Of a stretch of 27,220 bases of DNA, positions 6,980-15,056 are shown piece by piece. Under the pieces are notes generated by a model, which saw only the letters and a list, made by a program, of their open reading frames with translations, ran no database searches and was not told the origin of the DNA. Location of the stretch: contig JBEKTY010000109.1 of the NCBI GenBank assembly GCA_049515555.1, positions 1 to 27,220 on the forward strand, given 5' to 3'. The stretch is from JBEKTY01 sp049515555. GTDB lineage: Bacteria > Planctomycetota > Planctomycetia > Pirellulales > Thermoguttaceae. Made by a program: the position numbers and the translations under genes. Numbering within the stretch: the first letter of the stretch is position 1; every line of letters starts with the position of its first letter.

Positions 6980-7430
6980 AGTTTATCTGTCAGAAGTGAG
7001 TTACACCAGAGCGATTCAGTAAGCTGGGGAAGAGAACAGAACTATTCTGAATTCCACTGATCGGCGATCTTGGGGTGACATTAACGGGCCAGCGGGATGC
7101 AGTCGAGACAAGATGGGTAGAATAGCGCGAGTAGGATAGCACTGACGCGCGGCTATCCGTGCGTCACAATACATCGGCTTTTCCGCTCACGCAGCTTGGG
7201 TAAAAAAGCGACGGACGACGGGCGACGGGCGACGGACGGACGCACTCCCGTCCGTCGTCCGTCCCCCGTGCTCCGTCGTGGTTCTGGTGGGGCTCGTCAG
7301 CGCTCGACCCATCCTGCCAGTTTAGTCATTGGTGCTTGGTCATTGGTCGTTTCCCACCGGATCCCGGACCGGCGTAACGCTAATACTAAGGATGCTAGGC
7401 GCGGGCCCCCTGTCGGCCCATAATACTGCC
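6980..7430. repeat. Divergent intergenic region with heptamer arrays
   Basis: This 450-bp gap separates divergent genes. At 7209-7240 there is a (GACGG[A/G]C)n array facing an inverted (GTCCGTC)n array at 7247-7278. A third 7-bp array, GTCATTG/GTGCTTG/GTCATTG, is at 7325-7345. No gene is seen. Promoters for both flanking genes should lie here, but none is convincing. Confidence 0.6.
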
Positions 7431-8831
7431 ATGCGCGAACCCGTCGGCGAAAGCATCAGCTACGACGTTATCCACGGCTACATCCCGTTCACCTCTCCGG
7501 CGGGCCTGCCCCCCAGCGAGGTCTGCGAGCAGCAGATCATCGACCATCCCTGGGTGCAGCGGCTGCGGCAGATCCACCAGTTGCAGACGGCGTGGTGGGT
7601 CTATCCGACCGCCGAGCACACCCGCTTCCAGCACGTGCTGGGGGCGATGCACCTGGCCAGCCGGGCCATCGCCGAAACTTACGACAGCCTGCAAGAGGTC
7701 TGTCCCGAGGCGCCCAGCCGGGGCTACGTCGAGTCGCTGGTGCGCCTGGCGGCGCTGTTGCACGACGTGGGTCACGGCCCCTTCGGCCATTTCTTCGACA
7801 GCCATTACCTTTCCGCCTACAAGCTGAACCACGAGATCATCGGCCGGCAGATCATCGTGCGGGAGCTGGCCGAGCTGGTGCGGCGGGTGCGGCGGAATCC
7901 CAACAGCCGCCTGCGGGACGACGAGCGGCTCGAGCCCGAGCAGCTCGGCTACCTGATCGAAAGGCCGGGCGGCGCGGCGGCCGACGACGGCCCCCGCTGG
8001 CTGCGCTTCCTCCGCAGCCTGTTCTGCGGCCTGTATACCGTCGACAACATGGATTTCGTGCTCCGCGACGCCTACATGTCGGGCTACAGCATGCGGGCCT
8101 TCGACCTGGATCGCCTGCTCCGCTACAGCATGTTCACCGAGCGCGGCCTGACGATCCACGAGCGGGGCCTGTCGGCCCTGGAGCGGTTCATTGCCGTCCG
8201 CGGCGAGCTGTTCCGCTCGGTGTACTATCACCGCACGGTGCGGGCCATCGACCTGAGCCTCCAGGAGTTGTTCGTCGACAGCAAGGCCGACCTGTTTCCC
8301 GGCAACCCCCTGGAGCACCTGGACGAGTACCGGCGGCTGACCGAGTGGTCGTTGTTGGTGCGGGTGGCGGAGTGGCACAATTCGCCGGATGCCCGGTTGC
8401 GCGGGCTGGGGCTGCGGTGGCAAGCCTTCCTGGCTCGGCGGCTGCGGTGGAAGATGGCCTGCGAGCGGATGGTTTTTTTCGCCCCCGGCCAGCCCGAGGG
8501 GGCCAGCGTCTTCAGCGACGAAGAGGGCCTGGAGCGGCGGATCCGCAAGCACCTGCCGGCTGCCCTGCGCGAGCTGCCGTTTCGCGTGGACATCCCCCGC
8601 CACGTCTATCGGCCCGAGGCTCTGGCCCCCACGGCCGACCAGAACTTCCTGTACGACTCGGCCACGGGCAAGATCCACCGCCTTACCGAGCGGGAACTGT
8701 TCCGGCGGATCGCGCTGAGCTTCCGCATCTGCCGCATCTATGCCGAATCGAGCGGGCACAACGCCGAGCTGGCCGCCGCCATGGATCAGATCACCGGCGC
8801 CGCCGGCCCGGACGACGCGACCAACATGTGA
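7431..8831 (+). CDS. HD-domain phosphohydrolase (SAMHD1/dGTPase-like, COG1078)
   Basis: This is a metal-dependent phosphohydrolase of the HD superfamily, in the branch related to SAMHD1 and bacterial dNTP triphosphohydrolases. The 466-residue protein has a leading VIHGYIPF, then WVQRLRQIHQL. The metal-binding set follows: H68 in RFQHVLGAMHLA, the HD pair 111-112 in LLHDVGHGPFGHFF, H134 in KLNHEII, and a distal aspartate in YTVDNMDFVLRDAYMSG. That last motif is diagnostic of the COG1078 branch. Likely substrates are dNTPs or related nucleotides, inferred from the family. ATG 7431 is chosen because similarity starts there; the frame extends back to 7329 through a heptamer array. No good ribosome site is visible. 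It runs in the same direction as purB. Confidence 0.88.
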   Translation: MREPVGESISYDVIHGYIPFTSPAGLPPSEVCEQQIIDHPWVQRLRQIHQLQTAWWVYPTAEHTRFQHVLGAMHLASRAIAETYDSLQEVCPEAPSRGYVESLVRLAALLHDVGHGPFGHFFDSHYLSAYKLNHEIIGRQIIVRELAELVRRVRRNPNSRLRDDERLEPEQLGYLIERPGGAAADDGPRWLRFLRSLFCGLYTVDNMDFVLRDAYMSGYSMRAFDLDRLLRYSMFTERGLTIHERGLSALERFIAVRGELFRSVYYHRTVRAIDLSLQELFVDSKADLFPGNPLEHLDEYRRLTEWSLLVRVAEWHNSPDARLRGLGLRWQAFLARRLRWKMACERMVFFAPGQPEGASVFSDEEGLERRIRKHLPAALRELPFRVDIPRHVYRPEALAPTADQNFLYDSATGKIHRLTERELFRRIALSFRICRIYAESSGHNAELAAAMDQITGAAGPDDATNM

Positions 8832-8840
8832 GGAGGGGCG

Positions 8841-8872
8841 AGGGATTAGGGATTGGGGATTGGGGATTAGGG
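8841..8872. repeat. Heptamer array (GGGATT[A/G])n
   Basis: Four units GGGATTA, GGGATTG, GGGATTG, GGGATTA lie ten bases after the HD gene stop, immediately before a larger palindromic repeat. Confidence 0.75.
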
Positions 8873-8881
8873 CGAGGCCTC

Positions 8882-8990
8882 CGCGTTGTGGCCGGTCTCT
8901 GACCGAGCCACACCGCCGCTTTGAAGGTCTCCTGAGCCTGGGGAGACCTTCGGTCGGGCCGCGGCGGGGTCGGGAGACCCGCGCCGAACT
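8882..8990. repeat. Palindromic repeat family E, copy 1
   Basis: The 109-bp element starts CGCGTTGTGGCCGGTCTC and ends GGGAGACCCGCGCCGAACT, with an internal GAAGGTCTCC...GGAGACCTTC hairpin. A second copy with the same borders and internal hairpin lies at 19346-19453. Confidence 0.85.
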
Positions 8991-9036
8991 CGGGTGAGGG
9001 CGAATTAGCGAAGATTGAACGCCAGGGGAATCGAGG

Positions 9037-10467
9037 ATGACCGCCGCCGCGAATCAGTACGAAAACCCGTTGATTGCACGTTACGCCTCGGCCCGCATGG
9101 GCGAGCTGTGGAGCCCCCAGCGCAAGTTCAGCACGTGGCGGCGGCTGTGGGTGGCCCTGGCCGAGGCCGAAGCCGAGCTGGGGCTGCCGATCAGCGCGGA
9201 GCAGATCGCCGAGCTTAAGGCGCACGTGACGGACGTGGATTTCGAGGCCGCCGCGGGCTACGAGCGGCGGCTGCGGCACGACGTAATGGCCCACGTCCAT
9301 GCTTACGGCGACGCCTGCCCCACGGCCCGGCCGATCATCCACCTGGGCGCTACGAGTTGTTATGTCACCGACAACACGGACCTCGTGTTGCTCCGCGAGT
9401 CGCTGGAGCTGGTGCGCGAGCGGCTGGTGGGGGTGCTGGCGGCCCTGGCCCGTTTCGCCCGCCGGCACCGCGACCTGCCCTGCCTGGCCTACACGCACTT
9501 TCAGCCGGCCCAGCCGACCACGGTGGGCAAGCGGGCCTGCCTGTGGGCCTACGACCTCGTGCTCGATCTGGCCGAGATCGAGCACCGCCTGGCGGCGCTG
9601 AAGGCGCTGGGCTCGAAGGGCACCACCGGCACGCAGGCCAGCTTCCTGGCACTCTTCCAGGGCGATCAGGCCAAGGTCCGGCAACTGGAAACGCTCATCT
9701 GCCGCAAGCTGGGCTTCGCCGATAGTTACCCCGTCACCGGCCAGACCTATCCGCGGAAGATCGACGCCCAGGTGCTGGCCGCCCTGTCGGGCATTGCCCA
9801 GAGCGCCCACAAGATGGCCACCGACCTGCGGCTCCTGGCCCATCGCCGCGAGATCGAGGAGCCGCTGGAAGCCGATCAGATCGGCTCCTCGGCCATGGCC
9901 TACAAGCAGAACCCCATGCGCAGCGAGCGGATCTGCGCGCTGGCCCGATTCGTAATGAGCCTCGAGTCCAGCGCCGCGGCCACCGCCGCCGTGCAGTGGC
10001 TCGAGCGCACCCTGGACGACAGCGCCAATCGCCGGCTGACGCTGCCCCAGGCCTTCCTGGCCGCCGACGCCGTGCTGATCCTCGGCCGCAACGTGGCCGG
10101 CGGGCTGCTGGTCTATCCCCGCGTGATCGCCGCCAACCTGCGGGCCGAGCTGCCCTTCCTGGCCACGGAGAACATTTTGATGGCCGGCGTGGCCGCCGGC
10201 GGCGACCGCCAGGACCTGCACGAGCGGATCCGCCGCCACAGCCGGGCCGCCGCCGCCGTGGTCAAACAGGAAGGCCGCGCCAACGATCTGCTGGAGCGGC
10301 TGGCCGCCGACCCGGCCTTCGCCCAGATCGACCTCTCGGCCGTGCTCGATCCCCTGCAACTCGCCGGCCGGGCGCCCCGCCAGGTCGATGAATTCCTGAC
10401 CGAGCTGGTCGAGCCGCTGCTGGCCCAATACCCGCCCCCGCCCGACGACGCGGAGGTGAGCGTGTAG
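9037..10467 (+). CDS. purB: Adenylosuccinate lyase, eukaryote-like type
   Basis: PurB catalyses two fumarate-releasing steps of purine synthesis: SAICAR to AICAR, and adenylosuccinate to AMP. The 476-residue protein has all fumarase/aspartase-superfamily motifs. These are the LGATSCYVTDNTDL region, the catalytic histidine H154 in CLAYTHFQPAQPTT, and the mobile signature loop GSSAMAYKQNPMRSE (283 onward) with the catalytic serine. The loop and the downstream ERTLDDSANRR, PFLATENILMAGVAAGG and VVKQEG segments read, from memory, much closer to animal ADSL than to the Bacillus type (GSSAMPHKRNP). AGGGGA at 9023-9028, about eight bases from the ATG, supports the start. No other purine genes are adjacent. 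Confidence 0.95.
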   Translation: MTAAANQYENPLIARYASARMGELWSPQRKFSTWRRLWVALAEAEAELGLPISAEQIAELKAHVTDVDFEAAAGYERRLRHDVMAHVHAYGDACPTARPIIHLGATSCYVTDNTDLVLLRESLELVRERLVGVLAALARFARRHRDLPCLAYTHFQPAQPTTVGKRACLWAYDLVLDLAEIEHRLAALKALGSKGTTGTQASFLALFQGDQAKVRQLETLICRKLGFADSYPVTGQTYPRKIDAQVLAALSGIAQSAHKMATDLRLLAHRREIEEPLEADQIGSSAMAYKQNPMRSERICALARFVMSLESSAAATAAVQWLERTLDDSANRRLTLPQAFLAADAVLILGRNVAGGLLVYPRVIAANLRAELPFLATENILMAGVAAGGDRQDLHERIRRHSRAAAAVVKQEGRANDLLERLAADPAFAQIDLSAVLDPLQLAGRAPRQVDEFLTELVEPLLAQYPPPPDDAEVSV

Positions 10468-10814
10468 TTGGCGCGCTATTGCAGCCCGCACACGCCGTGC
10501 GCGGCCGCACGCCGAGCAGGCGAGCGTGAGTCGTATTGTCATACGAACGACTACGCAATGACAGCGAGACGGCCCGGAAGCCAGCCTGCATCCGCGTGGC
10601 CGTCCTCGGCAATCAGAGATAGGGTAGCATGTTCCCATGTCACCCCCTTGTCATCTACGCCCGGTGGTATCGCACCCTTCCAAATCTGTAATGCGCAGCA
10701 GGAAATTCTTTTGCCAAAATGGGGGATTGATGTTAAACTGATGGATAAACATGACATGGGGGCTCAAAGTCTGTTCTTTCGGCGGGTCAAGAAGAGAAGA
10801 GGAGGTTTCCACCC
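10468..10814 (+). other. Gap before the repeat protein; no gene seen
   Basis: It holds a degenerate CACACGCCGTGCG palindrome near 10486 (family A-like). A TTGCCA (10711) / GTTAAACT (10732) pair could be a weak promoter. A strong ribosome site GGAGG at 10801-10805 serves the following gene. The open frame that crosses the gap from 10468 has no recognisable content and no ribosome site. Confidence 0.5.
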
Positions 10815-13800
10815 ATGAAAACGCGCTTCTGGACGCGGAAGCAACGGTTTCTTCACCTCATTCTCCCAGCGCGGCGTTCGCCGCACCGTGGCCGTCTTGG
10901 CCGCAGCGGCGGGTACAGGCAGGTCTTGAGGCTGGAGAAGCTGGAAGACCGGCAACTGCTCAGCTATCTGCACCTCACCAGCGTCATGCATCCTACCTTC
11001 GCCGTGGAAGGGGAACTACTGGGCACGGATCCGTCGTCGTGGCCCGTAGTTGCCGACTTCCAGACCAACTTGAACCTCAGTGACGTGGGCGCCACGATAA
11101 CCTGGGCCGACGGCGCACAGACCTCAGGCATGGTGTACACGGGCACAGAAGGTCCGATCGTGCTGGGCACTCACACTTACGAGGAGGCGATCCTTTCTCC
11201 CGGTCGGCCGTTCAAGGTCAGCGTGTCGGGCGATGGACTGGGCGACAGCATGACGGTCCCAGGGGCAACCGTTGCCGATGCGGGGCTGCATATTACCAAC
11301 GTGACTCACCCGCACGTATCCGAAGGGCAGCCAATCAACAGCGCCGTGGTGGCCCATTTTACCGACGACAGCATCTACGGCACGGCCAGCGATTACACGG
11401 CGACGATCACCTGGCTTGACGGCAATATCACCACGGTCGACAGCACGGCCACTTCCGATGGGCAGATCGTGCCCAGCGGCAACGGTTTCGACGTGCTAGC
11501 CAGCTACACGTACCGCGAGGCGACGGATCTCTGTTCGTTCATTGTCAGGGTGGACGACGAGGGAGGCGCGTGGGATTGCAAGGGCATCCAGGGGGAAGTG
11601 GCCGACGCGCCCGTGAAGATCACCAGCGTAACGCCCCCCGTTGCCGTCGAGCAGCAACAGATCACCGGCGCCGTGATCGCCCATTTCACCGACGAGAATC
11701 CCGACCCCGTCCTGAAGGATTTTTTTGTCGAAGTCGACTGGCCCGACGGCAGCAGCCCGACCATCACGAGCACACCGAGCGAGTTTGGCCAGATCGTGGT
11801 GAACCCGGATGGCGGGTACGACGTGCTGGCCAACTATTGGTTCCAGAAGGAGTTCCCAACGAGTCCGCTCACCGTCACGGTCAACGACGTCGGCGGCAGC
11901 AGCGACAGCATGACGGTCGACATGACCGTGCAAGATGCCCCGCTGACAATGACGAGCGTGGCGCACCCGGTGGGCGTGATGGTGGGCCAGGGGATCTACA
12001 GCTTCGCCGTGGCCCAGGGCACCAGCCCCAACGTCGGCAGCGAGAGCGGCGACTTAAGCGCCACGATCACCTGGGCCGACGGGATGCAGACTCCCGGCAG
12101 CGTCATTCCCGCCGGCTCGGACGGATTCGAGGTGCTGGGCACATATACCTACCAGCGGCCCGTGACCAGCGGCACTTTGACCGTCACGGTCAACGACGTG
12201 GGTGGGGCTTCGGCCACGGGGACGGCAACGGGGGTGAACGTGGCCGATGCTCCCATAACCATTGACGGTGTCTTCCCTACCGGCGGCGACGAAGGAAAAC
12301 CGATCGTCAACGCCGGGGTAGCGCACTTCACGCACGGCATGAGCAACTCGGACCCCGGCTACATGACGGCGCTGATCACCTGGGCCGACGGCACGCAGAC
12401 CTCGGGCAACGTCGTGACGGCCTCCGGCGGCTACAATGTTCTGGGCACCTACACCTATCCCGAGGAGGTCCCGGCAGGCCGGCAGCTCACGGTCTTCGTC
12501 CGCGACGGCGCCGGCGCCCATGACCAGAAGAGCACCACCGAGAGCAAGATCTGGGACGCGCCCCTGACGATCGTCAGCGGCACGATCTTCACTCCCGTCG
12601 AGGGACATCCGTACCAGAACGTCCCGATTATCCACTTCCTCGACGAGGATCCCAACGGTGTGCCCGGCGACTACACGGCGCGGGTCAACTGGGGCGACGG
12701 CACGACGTCCACCATTACCGGTACTGCCGGCGCGGCCGGCCAGATCGTCGCGGCCGGCGACGGCTTCGACGTGCTCGGCACGCACACCTATGCCGAGGAG
12801 ATTTCCCGGGCGACATTCAGCATTCAACTGGCCGATGCCGGCGGCTCGGTGACTTACGGCAGCATCGATAACTTCAGCGTGGCCGACGCGCCCCTCACGG
12901 CCGGTCCCCTGACGCCGCCCAACGCCATGGAAGGAGTGCCCTTCGCGGACGCACTCCTCCTGCACTTCACCGACGCGGATCCCGGCGGTGCGGCCAGCGA
13001 CTATACGGCCACCATTACCTGGGGCGACGGCTCCACCTCCACCGTCACGAGCAAGGCCGGCAAGGCGGGGCAGATCAAAGCCAGCGCCGGCGGCGGGTTC
13101 GACGTGCTGGGCTCGCACACCTACGCCGAGGAGCTCAGCGGCGCCGTGTTCCACGTGCACGTGGCCGATGCCGGCGGCGCCGTGACCGATGCGGACAATT
13201 CCAATTTCAATGTGTCGGATGCGCCGCTTACGGCGGGCGCCTGGAAGCCGCCCGTGGCCACGGAAGGCATTCCCTTTGCGAACCAGCTCCTCTTCCACTT
13301 CACCGACGCCAATCCGCAGGCGAAGGCTACTGACTATACCGCGACGATCGCCTGGGGCGACGGCACGGTTTCCACCCTAACCAGCGCCGTCGGCCCCAAC
13401 GGTCGAATCGTGGCAAACTCCCGCGGCGGCTTCGACGTGCTCGGCTCGCACACCTACGCCGAGGATCTCAGCGGCGCAACCTTCGCCGTCCAAGTGGCCG
13501 ATGCCGGCGGGGCCAAGACTGGCGCCAGCAAGAGCGGCTTCGGCGTGGCCGACGCGCCCCTGACCGCCGGCGCCCTCACGCCACCCAAGGCCGTCGAAGG
13601 CGCTCCGTTTGCCAAGCTGCCGCTTTTCCATTTCACCGATGCCAATCCCGGGGCAAAGGCGGAGGAGTTTACCGCCACGATCACCTGGGGCGACGGCACG
13701 ACCTCCACCGTCACCAGCACCGAAAGCCAAGCGGGGCAAATCAAGCCCGGCGACAAGGGCGGGTTCGACGTCCTCGGTTCTCATACCTATGCCGAAGAGC

Positions 13801-14381
13801 TCGGCGGCGGCACCTTCAGCGTGCAAGTGCTCGACCTTGGCGGGGCGAAGACCATCGCCGCCAAGAGCAAGTTCAGCGTCGCGGAAGCACCTGTCGTGGC
13901 CACCGGGGTCAACGTCCAGGCGGTCCAGAAGGCGGCATTCTTCGGCCAGACCGTGGCCACGTTCACCGATCCCGGCGGCGCCGAGCCCAATCCCTCCTCG
14001 CCGGGCACGATCGCCAAGTTCTACAGCGCCACGATCGCTTGGGGCGACGGCAAGACCTCCACCGGCGTCATCCAATACAACGGCCAGCCCGGCAGCACCA
14101 CCGACACCTTCACGGTCGTCGGCGACCACACGTATTCGGCCAAGGGCGCCTTCAAGGTGACCGTCGTGATCAAGCACGAAGGGGTATCCACGAAGGTCAC
14201 CAGCGTGGCAACCGTCTCCATCGCGGCCAGTCCCGCCGCTTCCGCCGCTCAGCAAGCGAACCTCATCGGTGGCGAGCCCTCGCACGACAAGAGCCTGGCG
14301 GCCCGAGACGCGGCCCTGGCCGGATGGAGCTTCGCCGAAGGCCTTCCGCTGCCCTGGTGTACTCGTCCGCCGACTGTTTGA
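10815..14381 (+). CDS. Giant surface/secreted protein, LEPR-XLL type, ten beta repeats
   Basis: The 1188-residue protein opens with a basic stretch and the motif LRLEKLEDRQLLS. This is the planctomycete LEPR-XLL type N-terminus found on very long repetitive exported proteins. From about residue 53 to 1138 there are ten tandem domains of roughly 100-112 residues. The shared pattern is EGxPF...HFTDxxP, DYTATITWGDGT, GQI, GGFDVLGxHTYAEE, VxVxDAGGA and a closing VADAPLT. Domains 6-9 are nearly alike; 1-5 and 10 are more divergent. The fold should be an Ig/PKD-like beta sandwich, suggesting adhesion or a cell-wall coat. The short tail (AARDAALAGWSFAEGLPLPW) is not repetitive and no C-terminal anchor is seen. 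GGAGG nine bases before the ATG fixes the start. No enzymatic domain was found. Confidence 0.88.
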   Translation: MKTRFWTRKQRFLHLILPARRSPHRGRLGRSGGYRQVLRLEKLEDRQLLSYLHLTSVMHPTFAVEGELLGTDPSSWPVVADFQTNLNLSDVGATITWADGAQTSGMVYTGTEGPIVLGTHTYEEAILSPGRPFKVSVSGDGLGDSMTVPGATVADAGLHITNVTHPHVSEGQPINSAVVAHFTDDSIYGTASDYTATITWLDGNITTVDSTATSDGQIVPSGNGFDVLASYTYREATDLCSFIVRVDDEGGAWDCKGIQGEVADAPVKITSVTPPVAVEQQQITGAVIAHFTDENPDPVLKDFFVEVDWPDGSSPTITSTPSEFGQIVVNPDGGYDVLANYWFQKEFPTSPLTVTVNDVGGSSDSMTVDMTVQDAPLTMTSVAHPVGVMVGQGIYSFAVAQGTSPNVGSESGDLSATITWADGMQTPGSVIPAGSDGFEVLGTYTYQRPVTSGTLTVTVNDVGGASATGTATGVNVADAPITIDGVFPTGGDEGKPIVNAGVAHFTHGMSNSDPGYMTALITWADGTQTSGNVVTASGGYNVLGTYTYPEEVPAGRQLTVFVRDGAGAHDQKSTTESKIWDAPLTIVSGTIFTPVEGHPYQNVPIIHFLDEDPNGVPGDYTARVNWGDGTTSTITGTAGAAGQIVAAGDGFDVLGTHTYAEEISRATFSIQLADAGGSVTYGSIDNFSVADAPLTAGPLTPPNAMEGVPFADALLLHFTDADPGGAASDYTATITWGDGSTSTVTSKAGKAGQIKASAGGGFDVLGSHTYAEELSGAVFHVHVADAGGAVTDADNSNFNVSDAPLTAGAWKPPVATEGIPFANQLLFHFTDANPQAKATDYTATIAWGDGTVSTLTSAVGPNGRIVANSRGGFDVLGSHTYAEDLSGATFAVQVADAGGAKTGASKSGFGVADAPLTAGALTPPKAVEGAPFAKLPLFHFTDANPGAKAEEFTATITWGDGTTSTVTSTESQAGQIKPGDKGGFDVLGSHTYAEELGGGTFSVQVLDLGGAKTIAAKSKFSVAEAPVVATGVNVQAVQKAAFFGQTVATFTDPGGAEPNPSSPGTIAKFYSATIAWGDGKTSTGVIQYNGQPGSTTDTFTVVGDHTYSAKGAFKVTVVIKHEGVSTKVTSVATVSIAASPAASAAQQANLIGGEPSHDKSLAARDAALAGWSFAEGLPLPWCTRPPTV

Positions 14382-14384
14382 CCC

Positions 14385-14412
14385 ACCAAATCCCCAAATC
14401 CCCAAATCCCTT
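14385..14412. repeat. 8-bp tandem array (CCAAATCC)n
   Basis: Three near-perfect CCAAATCC units begin just after the TGA of the giant repeat protein. The unit is essentially that of the array at 1-31. Confidence 0.75.
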
Positions 14413-14501
14413 CCCCCGCCGATTGCTTGCCCGGGGCGGGCTGCAATAATTCCTGGTGGAGGATACGGTTGACGATTCCCCGGGTTTTTTGGGAGGCGAT
14501 C

Positions 14502-14873
14502 ATGGTTACGCAAACAATCGACCCGCTCAGCAGGAGAAAATGCCGGCCTTGCGAAGGCCATGCGAAACGATATTCCCGCGGCGAGGCGGAGGCCGAGCTG
14601 CATACGCTCTCCGGCTGGCGGATCACGCCGGACGGACTGCGGATCGAGAAATCCTGGCTGACCAAGGATTTCATGGCGGCCATCGACTTCTTCGACCGGG
14701 TGGCCCAAGTCGCCGAGCAGGAAGGCCATCATCCGGACCTGCACCTGACCGGCTATCGCCACGTGGCCATCGAGTTGGCGACGCATGCCATCGGCGGCCT
14801 GTCGGAGAACGACTTCATCATGGCCGCCAAGATCGACCTGTTGCCGGTCGAGTTGAAACCCGGGGCCGGGTGA
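14502..14873 (+). CDS. phhB: Pterin-4a-carbinolamine dehydratase
   Basis: The enzyme (PhhB/PCD family) dehydrates 4a-hydroxytetrahydropterin, recycling the cofactor of aromatic amino acid hydroxylases; some homologues serve other pterin roles. The 123-residue protein is about 20 residues longer than usual at its N-terminus, with a Cys-containing leader (RKCRPCEGHAKRYS). The catalytic set is visible in EGHHPDLHLTGYRHVAIEL, with the conserved HH-P, Y and downstream H, followed by THAIGGLSENDFIMAAKID. GGGAGG at 14491-14496, five bases before ATG 14502, chooses this start over the upstream ATG 14427. No phenylalanine hydroxylase is in the window, so the pathway partner is unknown. Confidence 0.92.
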   Translation: MVTQTIDPLSRRKCRPCEGHAKRYSRGEAEAELHTLSGWRITPDGLRIEKSWLTKDFMAAIDFFDRVAQVAEQEGHHPDLHLTGYRHVAIELATHAIGGLSENDFIMAAKIDLLPVELKPGAG

Positions 14874-14910
14874 GGACCTATCGCTCGCGAATGAATAAGT
14901 TACCGAAATT

Positions 14911-15023
14911 GTAGCCGGCACACGGCGTGTGCCGTCCGCTCCACTGTATCCGGCACACGCCGTGTGCCGTCGGCTGAAGCGGAAGAACGTAGACCAGACG
15001 GCACACGGAGTGTGCCGGATACA
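14911..15023. repeat. Palindromic repeat family A, copy 2 (compound)
   Basis: Three CGGCACACNNNGTGTGCCG cores in succession (about 14915, 14952 and 15001) are separated by GTCCGCTCCACTGTATC and CGGCTGAAGCGGAAGAACGTAGACCAG. It lies between convergent phhB and the barrel protein gene, so it may act as a bidirectional terminator. Confidence 0.75.
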
Positions 15024-15056
15024 TTCGGATCCGGCGGGTTTTCGTTTTTTGGCGCC

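Noticed and set aside
10468..10482. TGGCGCGCTATTGCA resembling a sigma-54 promoter
   Set aside because: The GG to GC spacing is one base short of the strict requirement and it lies about 330 bases from the next gene.
8791..10638. 615-residue open frame on the - strand
   Set aside because: Antisense to purB and to a palindromic repeat; purB motifs and codon pattern are decisive.
10468..10818. 116-residue open frame after purB
   Set aside because: No ribosome site and no family features; it runs through a degenerate repeat and into the ribosome site of the next gene.
13377..14921. 514-residue open frame on the - strand, and other long frames opposite the repeat protein
   Set aside because: They mirror the ten-domain repeat gene and phhB; their periodicity is that of the sense repeats.
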